Below, in pieces: positions 1-8,994 of a stretch of 64,000 bases of DNA. Under the pieces are notes generated by a model. It had not been told where the DNA came from and did no database searches. It saw nothing but the letters and a program-made list of their open reading frames with translations. The position numbers were made by a program, and so were the translations under genes. The DNA is from Phaeobacter sp. B1627 (GTDB lineage: Bacteria; Pseudomonadota; Alphaproteobacteria; Rhodobacterales; Rhodobacteraceae): the NCBI RefSeq assembly GCF_006265095.1, contig NZ_VCNK01000011.1:1-64000 (forward strand), written 5' to 3'. Within the stretch, counting starts at the first letter, position 1. Each line of letters starts with the position of its first letter.

Positions 1-12
1 TCGTGTTGGCGG

Positions 13-41
13 CATATAAGCGGAGTCGTGCAGAGCGTCAA
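13..41 (-). promoter_or_regulatory. Candidate sigma-70 promoter reading off the left edge
   Basis: On the minus strand there is a TTGACG -35 hexamer (36-41) and a TATATG -10 hexamer (13-18), separated by exactly 17 bp. It would drive a gene lying to the left of the window, divergent from the NDUFA9-type gene. The match to consensus is good, but the transcribed gene is not visible, so the call rests on the hexamers alone. Confidence 0.4.
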
Positions 42-186
42 ACAGATAATTCACATTCTTCGCAGAATCCTGTGGCGCGGCCGCCCGTAACGCGGCCCTG
101 AGGGCCTTCGGCGGCGTTTTGCGCCTTGTTTGACAGGGCATGGGGCGGTAGATCGGACGAAGAGCTAGCGCGAGAGGAGCCAAGTC

Positions 187-1176
187 ATGTCCAAACTGGT
201 CACCATTTATGGCGGGTCGGGGTTTGTCGGTCGGTATATTGCCCGCCGCATGGCAAAAGCTGGCTGGCGCGTCCGTGTCGCGGTGCGTCGCCCGAATGAG
301 GCCATGCATGTAAAACCATATGGCGTTCCGGGTCAGGTAGAGCCGGTGTTCTGCAATATCCGTGACGACGCCTCAGTCTCTGCCGTGATGGTCGGTGCGG
401 ATGCGGTTGTGAACTGCGTCGGTGTCCTGAATGAGACCGGAAAGAACACCTTTTCCGCCGTGCAGGCCGAAGGCGCCGGACGCATCGCCCGTATCGCCGC
501 CGAACAGGGGGTGGAGAAGCTGGTTCATCTGTCTGCTATCGGCGCCGATGCGGAGGGCGAGAGTGAATATGCCCGGACCAAAGCCGAAGGTGAGGCCGCA
601 GTGCGGGAGGCTTTCCCCGATGCGATCATCCTGCGCCCCTCGGTGATTTTTGGCGCCGAGGACCAATTCTTCAACCGGTTTGCTGCGATGACGCGGCTCG
701 GCCCGGTTCTGCCCATCGCAGGTGGCGCCACCAGATTTCAGCCGGTCTATGTGGACGACGTGGCAAAGGCTGCGGTGTCCGGGCTTCTGGGTGATGCGCA
801 GCCGGGTGTCTACGAACTCGGCGGGCCGGAGGTGAAGAGCTTTACCGCTCTGATGGAGGACATGCTTCAGGTGATCAGCCGGCGTCGTCTGGTGGTGTCA
901 CTGCCGAATTTCGTGGCGCGGATGATGGCTGCGGGTTTTGATCTCGCGCAAACTGCATCCTTCGGCCTGTTTCAGAATACGCTGCTGACCCGCGACCAGC
1001 TGAAATCCCTGCAGGCGGACAATGTCGTTTCTGACGGGGCCAAGGGGCTGGCCGATCTGGGCGTCGAGCCGGTGACCATGGGGTCTGTCCTGCCGGATTA
1101 CCTGTGGAAATTCCGCCCCTCGGGCCAATATGACGAGCTGATGAAATCTGCCCGAAATCTGCAGGGCGACATCTGA
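187..1176 (+). CDS. NDUFA9-type NAD(P)-binding SDR protein (complex I-associated)
   Basis: Atypical short-chain dehydrogenase/epimerase family member of 329 residues. The N-terminal Rossmann motif is GGSGFVG (residues 9-15) and a YxxxK pair is present at Y128/K132. The family resembles the mitochondrial complex I accessory subunit NDUFA9, which binds NADPH and has a structural rather than a clear enzymatic role; in alphaproteobacteria these are usually annotated as complex I NDUFA9 subunit family proteins. The start ATG follows a good AGGAG ribosome site (gagaggagccaagtc). A strong terminator lies 45 bp downstream, so the gene looks monocistronic. The true substrate, if any, cannot be read from the sequence. 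Confidence 0.85.
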   Translation: MSKLVTIYGGSGFVGRYIARRMAKAGWRVRVAVRRPNEAMHVKPYGVPGQVEPVFCNIRDDASVSAVMVGADAVVNCVGVLNETGKNTFSAVQAEGAGRIARIAAEQGVEKLVHLSAIGADAEGESEYARTKAEGEAAVREAFPDAIILRPSVIFGAEDQFFNRFAAMTRLGPVLPIAGGATRFQPVYVDDVAKAAVSGLLGDAQPGVYELGGPEVKSFTALMEDMLQVISRRRLVVSLPNFVARMMAAGFDLAQTASFGLFQNTLLTRDQLKSLQADNVVSDGAKGLADLGVEPVTMGSVLPDYLWKFRPSGQYDELMKSARNLQGDI

Positions 1177-1220
1177 CGCGCGGCACTGAAACCCCGGAGC
1201 CAGCTTTCCCAGAATTCACA

Positions 1221-1247
1221 AGGCGCGGTTTGCTTCCGCGCCTTTTT
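1221..1247 (+). terminator. Rho-independent terminator after the NDUFA9-type gene
   Basis: Perfect 8-bp stem AGGCGCGG/CCGCGCCT with a 7-nt loop followed by a five-T run. It ends the rightward transcript just before the convergent uppP gene. Confidence 0.8.
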
Positions 1248-1269
1248 CATTGGGGGCAATGGGGGGGTG

Positions 1270-2076
1270 TCACTGTGTGTAGGCGATGGCCAGCAGCAGA
1301 AGGCCGAGCAGCACGCGGTAGATCACATAGGGCGTGAAGCTGACCGATTTCAGCAGCCGCATCATCAGGGCCAGAGCGGCGAGCGCCGAGATCATGGACA
1401 GAAGCGCCGCGAGCGCCATGTCCCGCATCAAGCTCACATCCGCGTCCAGAGCCACTTCGGTCCCGAGGAGCACGCCCGATGCGATAATCGTGGGGATCGA
1501 CATCAGCATGGCCACGCGCGCGCCTTCCTCCCGGCTGTAGCCCAGCTGGCGCGCTCCAGTGATGGTGATGCCGGAGCGTGAGGTGCCGGGGATCAGGGCG
1601 ATCATCTGCCACATCCCCATGATCAAAGCGTCGCGCGGGCCCCAGTCTGCCATGCTCTTGTGGGTGTCTCCCCATTGGTCGGCCACATAGAGGACAAGGC
1701 CGAAGCCAAGCATTGTCCAGCCGATCACGGCGATTGATCGCAATGCGTCGCTGAGGCCGGTGAAATGAAGAAAGGCACCGAAAAGAACGGTAGGTATGGT
1801 GGCGAGGATCAACCCGGTTGCCAACCGGGCGCCCGGCGTGTCGCGTCGGCCCGTCAGGGCCCGTGGCAGCCCTGCCAGCCCCTCCCGAACGTCGCCCCAG
1901 AAATAGAACACCACCGCTGCAAGCGTTCCAACGTGTACGGCCACGTCGATGGCCTGGCCCTGATCGGACATGCCGGTCAGCTCTGGCAGCAGAATCAGGT
2001 GGCCGGACGAGGAGACGGGCAGGAATTCGGTAATGCCTTGAATCAAGGCAACGAGCAATAATTGGAATAATGGCAT
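1270..2076 (-). CDS. uppP: Undecaprenyl-diphosphatase UppP (BacA)
   Basis: Integral membrane phosphatase that converts undecaprenyl pyrophosphate to undecaprenyl phosphate, recycling the lipid carrier for peptidoglycan and surface polysaccharide synthesis. The 268-residue length is typical. The two signature regions are visible: GITEFLPVSSSGH (residues 14-26), and the central PGTSRSG loop that supplies the catalytic Arg/Ser. Several hydrophobic membrane segments span the protein. The ATG at 2076 is chosen over the adjacent in-frame TTG at 2079. No strong Shine-Dalgarno is visible. It is divergent from gltD across a 235-bp spacer. Confidence 0.95.
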   Translation of the reverse strand: MPLFQLLLVALIQGITEFLPVSSSGHLILLPELTGMSDQGQAIDVAVHVGTLAAVVFYFWGDVREGLAGLPRALTGRRDTPGARLATGLILATIPTVLFGAFLHFTGLSDALRSIAVIGWTMLGFGLVLYVADQWGDTHKSMADWGPRDALIMGMWQMIALIPGTSRSGITITGARQLGYSREEGARVAMLMSIPTIIASGVLLGTEVALDADVSLMRDMALAALLSMISALAALALMMRLLKSVSFTPYVIYRVLLGLLLLAIAYTQ

Positions 2077-2159
2077 CAAGACGGAGTCCGGGGAGAGGGG
2101 AGAAAGCGCATATGCTATGCAAATATGTATAACCCCTTTGATTTTAATAGGAAGTCTGA

Positions 2160-2184
2160 TTTTAGATCCGCATCGGACCTAAAA
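2160..2184. promoter_or_regulatory. Inverted repeat in the uppP-gltD divergent spacer
   Basis: Near-perfect 11-bp inverted repeat TTTTAGATCCG / CGGACCTAAAA (one mismatch) around a CAT loop. It lies between the divergent uppP and gltD starts, so it could be an operator or an RNA hairpin in one of the leaders. No specific regulator can be assigned. Confidence 0.4.
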
Positions 2185-2311
2185 ATACTGTACAATACCA
2201 ACGAAAGCGGTATTCAAGGCGGAGAAGTCCGAAAATAGGTCAGTATAGCTGACATTAATTCGGAACCGGAGGTTTTCTACCGTCGCCGCCAGCCAGAAGG
2301 AGAGTTTCGCC

Positions 2312-3754
2312 GTGGCCAAGCAACCGATGCTGAAGTTCGTGAAAATTGATCGCGATATGCCCGAGAAGCGCAATGCTGAAACGCGCAGGGAAGACTTCGA
2401 CGAAATCTATGCGGAATTCGCTGCTGCAAAAGCGGCGGAACAATCCAGCCGTTGCAGCCAATGTGGCGTGCCGTATTGCCAGACTCACTGTCCGCTGCAC
2501 AACAATATTCCCGATTGGCTCCGGTTGACCGCAACCGGCCGCCTGGAAGAGGCCTATGCCACCAGTCAGGCGACCAATACCTTTCCTGAGATCTGTGGCC
2601 GCATCTGTCCGCAGGACCGCCTGTGCGAAGGCAACTGTGTGATCGAGCAATCCGGCCACGGAACCGTCACCATCGGCGCGGTCGAGAAGTACATTACTGA
2701 TACGGCGTGGGAAAAAGGCTGGGTGAAGCCGAATGCACCCCGCCAGGAACGCAGCGAATCCGTCGGGATCATCGGCGCGGGTCCAGGCGGGCTTGCGGCG
2801 GCTGACATGCTGCGCAAAGCGGGCGTACAGGTCACGGTCTATGACCGCTATGATCGCGCCGGCGGGCTGATGACCTACGGTATTCCCGGCTTCAAGCTGG
2901 AAAAAGACGTGGTGATGCGCCGCAACCAATTGCTTGCGGATGGCGGCGTCAAATTCGTGATGAACTGCAACATCGGCGAGGATGTCTCGTTTGAGGATAT
3001 CCGGGCCAAGCATGACGCCATCATCATTGCGACGGGGGTCTATAAATCGCGTGATCTGGCCATGCCCGGCTCCGGTGCGACAGGGATCGTCAAGGCGATT
3101 GATTTCCTCACCGCCTCCAACCGGGTCGCCAATTTCGGCGATCGCGTTCCGGAATATGAAGACGGCACATACAACGCCGAAGGCAAGAACGTCGTTGTCA
3201 TCGGTGGGGGTGATACCGCTATGGATTGCGTCCGGACCTCGATCCGTCAGGGCGCCAAATCGGTCAAATGTCTCTATCGCCGCGACCGCGCGAATATGCC
3301 GGGATCCCAGCGCGAAGTTCAGAACGCCGAGGAAGAAGGCGTCGTCTTTGAATGGCTCTCCGCGCCCAAGGGGTTCACCGATGCCGATGGCAAGGTTGCG
3401 GGCGTCATGGTGCAGAAAATGCGTCTGGGCCAGCCCGATGCATCCGGTCGTCAGGCCCCGGAGGTGATCGAAGGCGCTGACTATGTCGAAGATGCCGATC
3501 TGGTCATCAAGGCGCTCGGGTTCGAGCCTGAAGATCTCCCGACGCTGTGGGATCAGCCGAATTTGCCGGTGACCCGCTGGGGCACCATCAAGGCAGAATT
3601 CCGCACCGGTGCGACCAACCTTGATGGGGTCTATGCCGTGGGTGACATCGTGCGCGGCGCGTCTCTGGTGGTCTGGGCGATCAAGGATGGCCGCGATTGT
3701 GCGGAAGCAATCCTTGACCGGTTCAACGTGAAGGCTGCGATCGCGGCAGAGTGA
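2312..3754 (+). CDS. gltD: Glutamate synthase (NADPH) small subunit GltD
   Basis: Beta subunit of GOGAT. It oxidises NADPH on FAD and passes electrons through iron-sulfur clusters to GltB for glutamate formation from glutamine and 2-oxoglutarate. The N-terminal domain has two cysteine groups (C48, C51, C56, C60 and C95, C99, C105, C109), followed by an FAD-binding GAGPGG (residues 155-160) and a second nucleotide-binding VIGGGDTAMD stretch near residue 297. The length of 480 is typical. The start is GTG, well supported by AGAAGGAGAG eight bases upstream. It sits upstream of gltB with a small GFA gene between them. Confidence 0.96.
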   Translation: MAKQPMLKFVKIDRDMPEKRNAETRREDFDEIYAEFAAAKAAEQSSRCSQCGVPYCQTHCPLHNNIPDWLRLTATGRLEEAYATSQATNTFPEICGRICPQDRLCEGNCVIEQSGHGTVTIGAVEKYITDTAWEKGWVKPNAPRQERSESVGIIGAGPGGLAAADMLRKAGVQVTVYDRYDRAGGLMTYGIPGFKLEKDVVMRRNQLLADGGVKFVMNCNIGEDVSFEDIRAKHDAIIIATGVYKSRDLAMPGSGATGIVKAIDFLTASNRVANFGDRVPEYEDGTYNAEGKNVVVIGGGDTAMDCVRTSIRQGAKSVKCLYRRDRANMPGSQREVQNAEEEGVVFEWLSAPKGFTDADGKVAGVMVQKMRLGQPDASGRQAPEVIEGADYVEDADLVIKALGFEPEDLPTLWDQPNLPVTRWGTIKAEFRTGATNLDGVYAVGDIVRGASLVVWAIKDGRDCAEAILDRFNVKAAIAAE

Positions 3755-3872
3755 GTTGTCGCGGAGAAGGTGCCGGGTGAACCGGTCAGGGGATTTCACC
3801 GTTCCGCCGTGCAGCTCAGCACATCTATCGAACAGGTCAGCAGAGATGACCGATTAATCAGGAGGACCCATA

Positions 3873-4301
3873 ATGAGAGACGTGAAAGGACAGTGCCTGT
3901 GTGGCGCGGTCACGCTGACCGCCTCTGTGGACAATCCGATCCTGCGCGCTTGTCATTGTGACATGTGCCGACGCCATACCAGTTCCATGTTCCTGTCCCT
4001 CGCCATCACAGAGGGCAGCCTGACGGTGGATGGGCCTGCGAAATCATACCGGTCCTCCGACTGGGCCGAGCGGGGCTTCTGCGAGATCTGCGGATCCACG
4101 CTCTGGTATGGCACCGTTCATGACGGCGCCCGGCACCCTGCCGCCGGCTTGTTTGAAAATGCCGCCGGCGCACCGCTCAAGCTGGAGTTTTTCGAGGATA
4201 TGACACCGGACGGCTACGATCTGTCCGGCAACCATCGGAAAATGACCACAGAAGAAACCATAGCAATGTTTGCCCCTTCCGAAGAAGGAAACAGCCAATG
4301 A
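3873..4301 (+). CDS. GFA family (Gfa-like, Mss4-fold) zinc-binding protein
   Basis: Member of the glutathione-dependent formaldehyde-activating enzyme family (PF04828 type), 142 residues. The cysteine pattern is CLCGAV near the N-terminus, then CHCDMCRR, then CEICGSTLW, which would build the zinc site of the Mss4-like fold. Most family members have no proven formaldehyde activity. The ATG is preceded by an ideal AGGAGG. Its stop overlaps the gltB start by 4 bp (ATGA), so it is probably translationally coupled to gltB inside the GOGAT operon. That placement is noteworthy, but no function in glutamate synthesis can be inferred. Confidence 0.85.
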   Translation: MRDVKGQCLCGAVTLTASVDNPILRACHCDMCRRHTSSMFLSLAITEGSLTVDGPAKSYRSSDWAERGFCEICGSTLWYGTVHDGARHPAAGLFENAAGAPLKLEFFEDMTPDGYDLSGNHRKMTTEETIAMFAPSEEGNSQ

Positions 4302-7300
4302 CCAAATATGATGACAACTGGGTTCGGGCCGAAGAAGCCAAGCGCAAGTGGATGGCCGAGAACGGCCTCTACTCCGAAGAAGAGGAGCATTCCTCCTGTG
4401 GGGTCGGACTTGTCGTCTCCGTTGATGGCTCCAAGAGCCGCAAAGTCGTTGATGCCGGAATTGCCGCCCTGCGCGCGATCTGGCACCGGGGCGCTGTGGA
4501 TGCGGACGGGAAAACCGGTGACGGCGCCGGTATCCACGTGCAGATCCCGGTCCCGTTCTTTCATGATCAGGTAAAACGCACCGGCCACCTTCCGCGCGAA
4601 GATGAGCTGATGGCGGTTGGACAGGTGTTCCTGCCACGCACGGATTTCGGTGCGCAGGAGACCTGCCGGACCATCGTCGAAGCAGAAGTCCTGCGCATGG
4701 GCTACTATATCTACGGCTGGCGCCACGTGCCGGTCGATGTGACGTGCCTCGGCGAAAAGGCCAATGCCACCCGTCCCGAGATCGAGCAGATCCTGATCTC
4801 GAACTCCAAAGGCGTCGACGAGGAGACCTTTGAGCGGGAGCTCTATGTCATTCGGCGCCGGATCGAAAAAGCCGCCGCTGCCGCGCAGGTCGGTGCGCTC
4901 TATATTGCGTCGCTGTCCTGCCGTTCGATCATCTACAAGGGCATGATGCTGGCGGAGCAGGTTGCCGTTTTCTACCCGGATCTGATGGACGAGCGGTTCG
5001 AATCTGCTTTCGCGATCTATCACCAGCGCTATTCGACCAACACGTTCCCACAGTGGTGGCTGGCCCAGCCCTTCCGCATGCTGGCCCACAACGGTGAGAT
5101 CAACACCCTGAAGGGCAACCTGAACTGGATGAAAAGCCATGAGATCCGCATGGCCAGTTCCACCTTTGGCGACCATGCCGAAGACATCAAACCGATCGTC
5201 GCCAATGGCTCGTCCGACTCGGCCGCGCTCGACTCGGTGTTTGAGGTGCTGGTCCGCGCCGGGCGGTCGGCGCCGATGGCGAAAACCATGCTGGTGCCCG
5301 AGAGCTGGTCCAAGCAGGCCGAAGAGCTGCCGCAGGCCTGGCGGGACATGTATTCCTATTGCAACGCGGTGATGGAACCCTGGGACGGCCCCGCCGCGCT
5401 GGCGATGACCGATGGCCGCTGGGTCTGCGCCGGTCTGGACCGCAATGGCCTGCGCCCGATGCGCTACGTGGTGACCGGTGACGGTCTCGTCATCGCGGGC
5501 TCCGAGGCGGGCATGGTGCCGATTGACGAGGCTTCCGTGGTTGAAAAGGGCGCCCTTGGTCCCGGCCAGATGCTGGCCGTCGACATGCAGAAGGGTCAGC
5601 TGTACCACGATGTTGAAATCAAGGACAAACTTGCCCGGGCGCTGCCCTTCGGCGACTGGGTCGAAAAGGTCAACGATCTGGACGTGGTTCTGGGCGGCGT
5701 GACCGAAACGCCGCTGTTCACCGGCGAGGAGCTGCGGCGTCGTCAGATCGCTGCCGGCTACACGGTCGAGGAGCTGGAGCAAATCCTGTCGCCCATGGCC
5801 GAAGATGGCAAGGAAACCCTTGCTTCGATGGGGGATGATACGCCCTCGGCGGTTCTGTCCAAGAAATACCGCCCCTTGAGCCATTTCTTCCGCCAGAACT
5901 TCTCTCAGGTGACCAACCCGCCGATCGACTCCTTGCGCGAATTCCGCGTGATGAGCCTGAAAACACGGTTCGGCAACCTCAAGAACGTTTTGGACGAAGA
6001 CAGTTCCCAGACCGAAATCGTGGTGCTGGAGAGCCCCTTTGTCGGCAATGCGCAATGGGACAGCCTGATCGAGAATTTGGGCTCCAAGCTGGCAGAAATC
6101 GACTGTACCTTCGAACCGGGCGAACGGTCCCTGCACAGTGCATTGGCGCGCATCCGGGCCGAGGTCGAAGAGGCCGTGCGCTCTGGCGCCGGGCATATCG
6201 TTCTGACCGATCAATTCTCCGGCCCCGGCCGGATTGCAATGCCCATGATCCTTGCCACCTCTGCCGTGCACTCGCATCTGATCCGGCAGGGTCTGCGGAC
6301 CTTCTGTTCGTTGAACGTCCGGGCCGCGGAATGCATCGATCCGCATTACTTCGCGGTTCTGATCGGCTGTGGCGCGACGGTTGTGAACGCCTATCTGGCC
6401 GAGGATTCTCTGGCAGACCGGATCGAACGTGGCCTTCTGGACGGCACCCTGACAGAGAATGTCGCCCGCTACCGCGAAGCCATCGATCAGGGGCTTTTGA
6501 AAATCATGGCCAAGATGGGCATCTCGGTGATTTCCTCCTATCGCGGCGGTCTGAATTTTGAGGCCGTTGGTCTCAGCCGCGCCATGGTGGCGGAGTATTT
6601 CCCCGGCATGACCTCCCGGATTTCCGGGATCGGTGTGTCCGGTATCCAGGTGAAATCCGAGGAAATCCACGACCGGGGCTGGAATATGCCCGAGGGCGTG
6701 CTGCCCATCGGAGGCTTCTACAAGGCGCGTAAAACGGGTGAAACCCACGCCTGGGAAGCGACCTCGATGCATATGTTGCAGATGGCATGCAACCGCGCTT
6801 CGTTCGAGATGTGGAAGCAGTATTCCGCCAAGATGCAGTCGAACCCGCCGATCCACCTGCGCGACCTTCTGGATATCAAACCTCTGGGCAAGGCGATCCC
6901 GATCGAGGAAGTGGAATCGATTACCTCGATCCGCAAACGCTTTGTCACCCCGGGCATGTCGCTCGGCGCGCTGTCGCCCGAAGCGCACAAGACCCTGAAC
7001 GTGGCCATGAACCGGATCGGCGCCAAATCCGACTCTGGCGAAGGCGGCGAGGATCCGGCGCATTTCGTGCCGGAAGCCAATGGCGACAACCCCTCCGCAA
7101 AGATCAAACAGGTGGCGTCGGGCCGTTTCGGTGTCACTGCCGAATACCTCAACCAGTGTGAGGAGCTTGAGATCAAGGTCGCGCAGGGGGCCAAACCTGG
7201 CGAGGGTGGCCAGTTGCCGGGGATGAAGGTCACCGATCTGATCGCGCGGCTGCGTCATTCCACCAAGGGCGTGACGCTGATCTCGCCGCCGCCGCACCAC

Positions 7301-8830
7301 GACATCTACTCGATCGAGGATCTGGCACAGCTGATCTACGACCTGAAGCAGATCAACCCGCGATGCAAAGTGACGGTGAAGCTCGTCTCCTCTTCCGGTG
7401 TCGGTACGATTGCTGCGGGCGTGGCCAAGGCCAAAGCCGACATCATCCTGATTTCGGGTCACAACGGTGGCACCGGGGCCTCTCCGGCGACCTCGATCAA
7501 ATACGCGGGCCTGCCGTGGGAGATGGGCCTCACTGAGGCGCATCAGGTGCTGGCGATGAACAATCTTCGGGGGCGTGTCACGCTGCGGACGGATGGCGGT
7601 CTGCGCACCGGTCGTGACATTGTCATGGCGGCGATGATGGGAGCCGAGGAATACGGTATCGGCACCGCCGCGCTCATTGCCATGGGCTGCATCATGGTCC
7701 GTCAGTGTCAGTCCAACACCTGCCCCGTGGGTGTCTGTACCCAGGATGAGGCCCTGCGCGGCAAGTTCACCGGCAATGCCGACAAGGTCGTGAACCTGAT
7801 CACCTTCTACGCGCAGGAAGTGCGCGAGATCCTGGCCTCCATCGGCGCACGGAGCCTGGATGAGGTGATCGGCCGCGCCGACCTTCTGGCACAGGTCTCG
7901 CGGGGGTCTGCGCATCTCGATGATCTCGACCTGAACCCGCTGCTGATCACCGTCGATGGCTCTGCCAGCATTGTGTATAACCGCGACAAGCCCCGCAATG
8001 AGGTGCCTGATACGCTGGATGCGGAAATCGTGCGCGACGCCGCCCGGTTCCTGAAGGACGGCGAAAAGATGCAACTGTCCTACGCGGTGCAGAACACGCA
8101 CCGGACGGTCGGAACCCGCACCTCCAGCCATATCGTGCGCAACTTCGGCATGCGCAACACGCTGCAGCCCGACCACCTGACGGTGAAGCTGCAGGGCTCT
8201 GCCGGTCAATCGCTGGGCGCTTTTGCGGCTCCGGGTCTGAAGCTGGAGGTTTCAGGCGATGCCAATGACTATGTTGGCAAGGGCCTGTCCGGCGGAATTA
8301 TTGTGGTGCGTCCGCCGCAGGTCAGCCCGCTGACTGCCGCGGAAAACACCATCGTGGGCAATACTGTCCTTTATGGTGCGACCGATGGCTATCTCTTTGC
8401 GGCGGGCCGCGCGGGCGAGCGATTCGCGGTCAGGAACTCCGGTGCCAAGGTGGTCATTGAGGGCTGCGGCACCAATGGGTGTGAGTATATGACCGGCGGT
8501 GTGGCCGTGATTCTCGGCAGTATCGGTGCAAACTTCGGCGCCGGGATGACCGGGGGCATGGCCTATCTCTATGATCCCGACGGCATGGCGCAGGATCTGC
8601 TGAACATGGAGAGCATCGTCACCTGCCCGGTCACCGTCGATCATTGGGAAGCGGAGCTGAAGTCTCTCATCGAAAGTCACCTGAAGGAAACCGGCAGCCG
8701 CAAGGCCGTTGAAATCCTGCAGCATTGGGAAGCGGAAAAGTCGCACTTCCTGCAGATCTGCCCGAAGGAGATGCTCAATAAAATATCGCATCCGATCACT
8801 CTGGAGCAACCGGCAGTTCCGGCAGAGTAG
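4298..8830 (+). CDS. gltB: Glutamate synthase (NADPH) large subunit GltB
   Basis: Alpha subunit of GOGAT, 1510 residues. An N-terminal type-II glutamine amidotransferase releases ammonia, which tunnels to the FMN/3Fe-4S synthase domain. The expected catalytic cysteine of the mature enzyme is C34 (HSSCGVGL), implying a 33-residue propeptide. The 3Fe-4S loop is visible as CIMVRQCQSNTCPVGVC in the C-terminal half, after the HNGGTGASP FMN-region motif. The C-terminal GXGXG beta-helix domain is present (for example GCGTNGCEYMTGG). Translation starts on the ATGA overlap with the GFA gene. It is followed by a strong terminator. Confidence 0.97.
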   Translation: MTKYDDNWVRAEEAKRKWMAENGLYSEEEEHSSCGVGLVVSVDGSKSRKVVDAGIAALRAIWHRGAVDADGKTGDGAGIHVQIPVPFFHDQVKRTGHLPREDELMAVGQVFLPRTDFGAQETCRTIVEAEVLRMGYYIYGWRHVPVDVTCLGEKANATRPEIEQILISNSKGVDEETFERELYVIRRRIEKAAAAAQVGALYIASLSCRSIIYKGMMLAEQVAVFYPDLMDERFESAFAIYHQRYSTNTFPQWWLAQPFRMLAHNGEINTLKGNLNWMKSHEIRMASSTFGDHAEDIKPIVANGSSDSAALDSVFEVLVRAGRSAPMAKTMLVPESWSKQAEELPQAWRDMYSYCNAVMEPWDGPAALAMTDGRWVCAGLDRNGLRPMRYVVTGDGLVIAGSEAGMVPIDEASVVEKGALGPGQMLAVDMQKGQLYHDVEIKDKLARALPFGDWVEKVNDLDVVLGGVTETPLFTGEELRRRQIAAGYTVEELEQILSPMAEDGKETLASMGDDTPSAVLSKKYRPLSHFFRQNFSQVTNPPIDSLREFRVMSLKTRFGNLKNVLDEDSSQTEIVVLESPFVGNAQWDSLIENLGSKLAEIDCTFEPGERSLHSALARIRAEVEEAVRSGAGHIVLTDQFSGPGRIAMPMILATSAVHSHLIRQGLRTFCSLNVRAAECIDPHYFAVLIGCGATVVNAYLAEDSLADRIERGLLDGTLTENVARYREAIDQGLLKIMAKMGISVISSYRGGLNFEAVGLSRAMVAEYFPGMTSRISGIGVSGIQVKSEEIHDRGWNMPEGVLPIGGFYKARKTGETHAWEATSMHMLQMACNRASFEMWKQYSAKMQSNPPIHLRDLLDIKPLGKAIPIEEVESITSIRKRFVTPGMSLGALSPEAHKTLNVAMNRIGAKSDSGEGGEDPAHFVPEANGDNPSAKIKQVASGRFGVTAEYLNQCEELEIKVAQGAKPGEGGQLPGMKVTDLIARLRHSTKGVTLISPPPHHDIYSIEDLAQLIYDLKQINPRCKVTVKLVSSSGVGTIAAGVAKAKADIILISGHNGGTGASPATSIKYAGLPWEMGLTEAHQVLAMNNLRGRVTLRTDGGLRTGRDIVMAAMMGAEEYGIGTAALIAMGCIMVRQCQSNTCPVGVCTQDEALRGKFTGNADKVVNLITFYAQEVREILASIGARSLDEVIGRADLLAQVSRGSAHLDDLDLNPLLITVDGSASIVYNRDKPRNEVPDTLDAEIVRDAARFLKDGEKMQLSYAVQNTHRTVGTRTSSHIVRNFGMRNTLQPDHLTVKLQGSAGQSLGAFAAPGLKLEVSGDANDYVGKGLSGGIIVVRPPQVSPLTAAENTIVGNTVLYGATDGYLFAAGRAGERFAVRNSGAKVVIEGCGTNGCEYMTGGVAVILGSIGANFGAGMTGGMAYLYDPDGMAQDLLNMESIVTCPVTVDHWEAELKSLIESHLKETGSRKAVEILQHWEAEKSHFLQICPKEMLNKISHPITLEQPAVPAE

Positions 8831-8845
8831 TCCTGAAATCCCCGA

Positions 8846-8866
8846 GAATAAGAGATCCTCTTATTC
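8846..8866 (+). repeat. Perfect 9-bp hairpin downstream of gltB
   Basis: GAATAAGAG / CTCTTATTC with a 3-nt loop, directly after the gltB stop and before the terminator. It probably contributes to the 3' end structure of the gltB mRNA; no other role is visible. Confidence 0.5.
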
Positions 8867-8877
8867 CTGAAACTAAA

Positions 8878-8911
8878 CCCCGCGGTGCTTCGGCCTGCGG
8901 GGTCTTTTTTA
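8878..8911 (+). terminator. Rho-independent terminator of the gltD-gltB operon
   Basis: GC-rich stem (CCCCGC...GCGGGG) around a TTCG-containing loop, followed by TCTTTTTT. It is positioned about 50 bp after the gltB stop and upstream of mtgA. Confidence 0.85.
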
Positions 8912-8994
8912 TCGTGCTGCGCGATTTGGCGGAAGTTGCCCGACCAGGGATTTTCCCGGTTGGAGAGGGCCCAGCCTCTGCCCTATAGAGGGGT

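Noticed and set aside
4214-8209. 1,331-residue open frame on the minus strand opposite gltB
   Set aside because: Antisense shadow of gltB caused by high GC and codon bias; composition is low-complexity His/Arg/Gly and matches no family.
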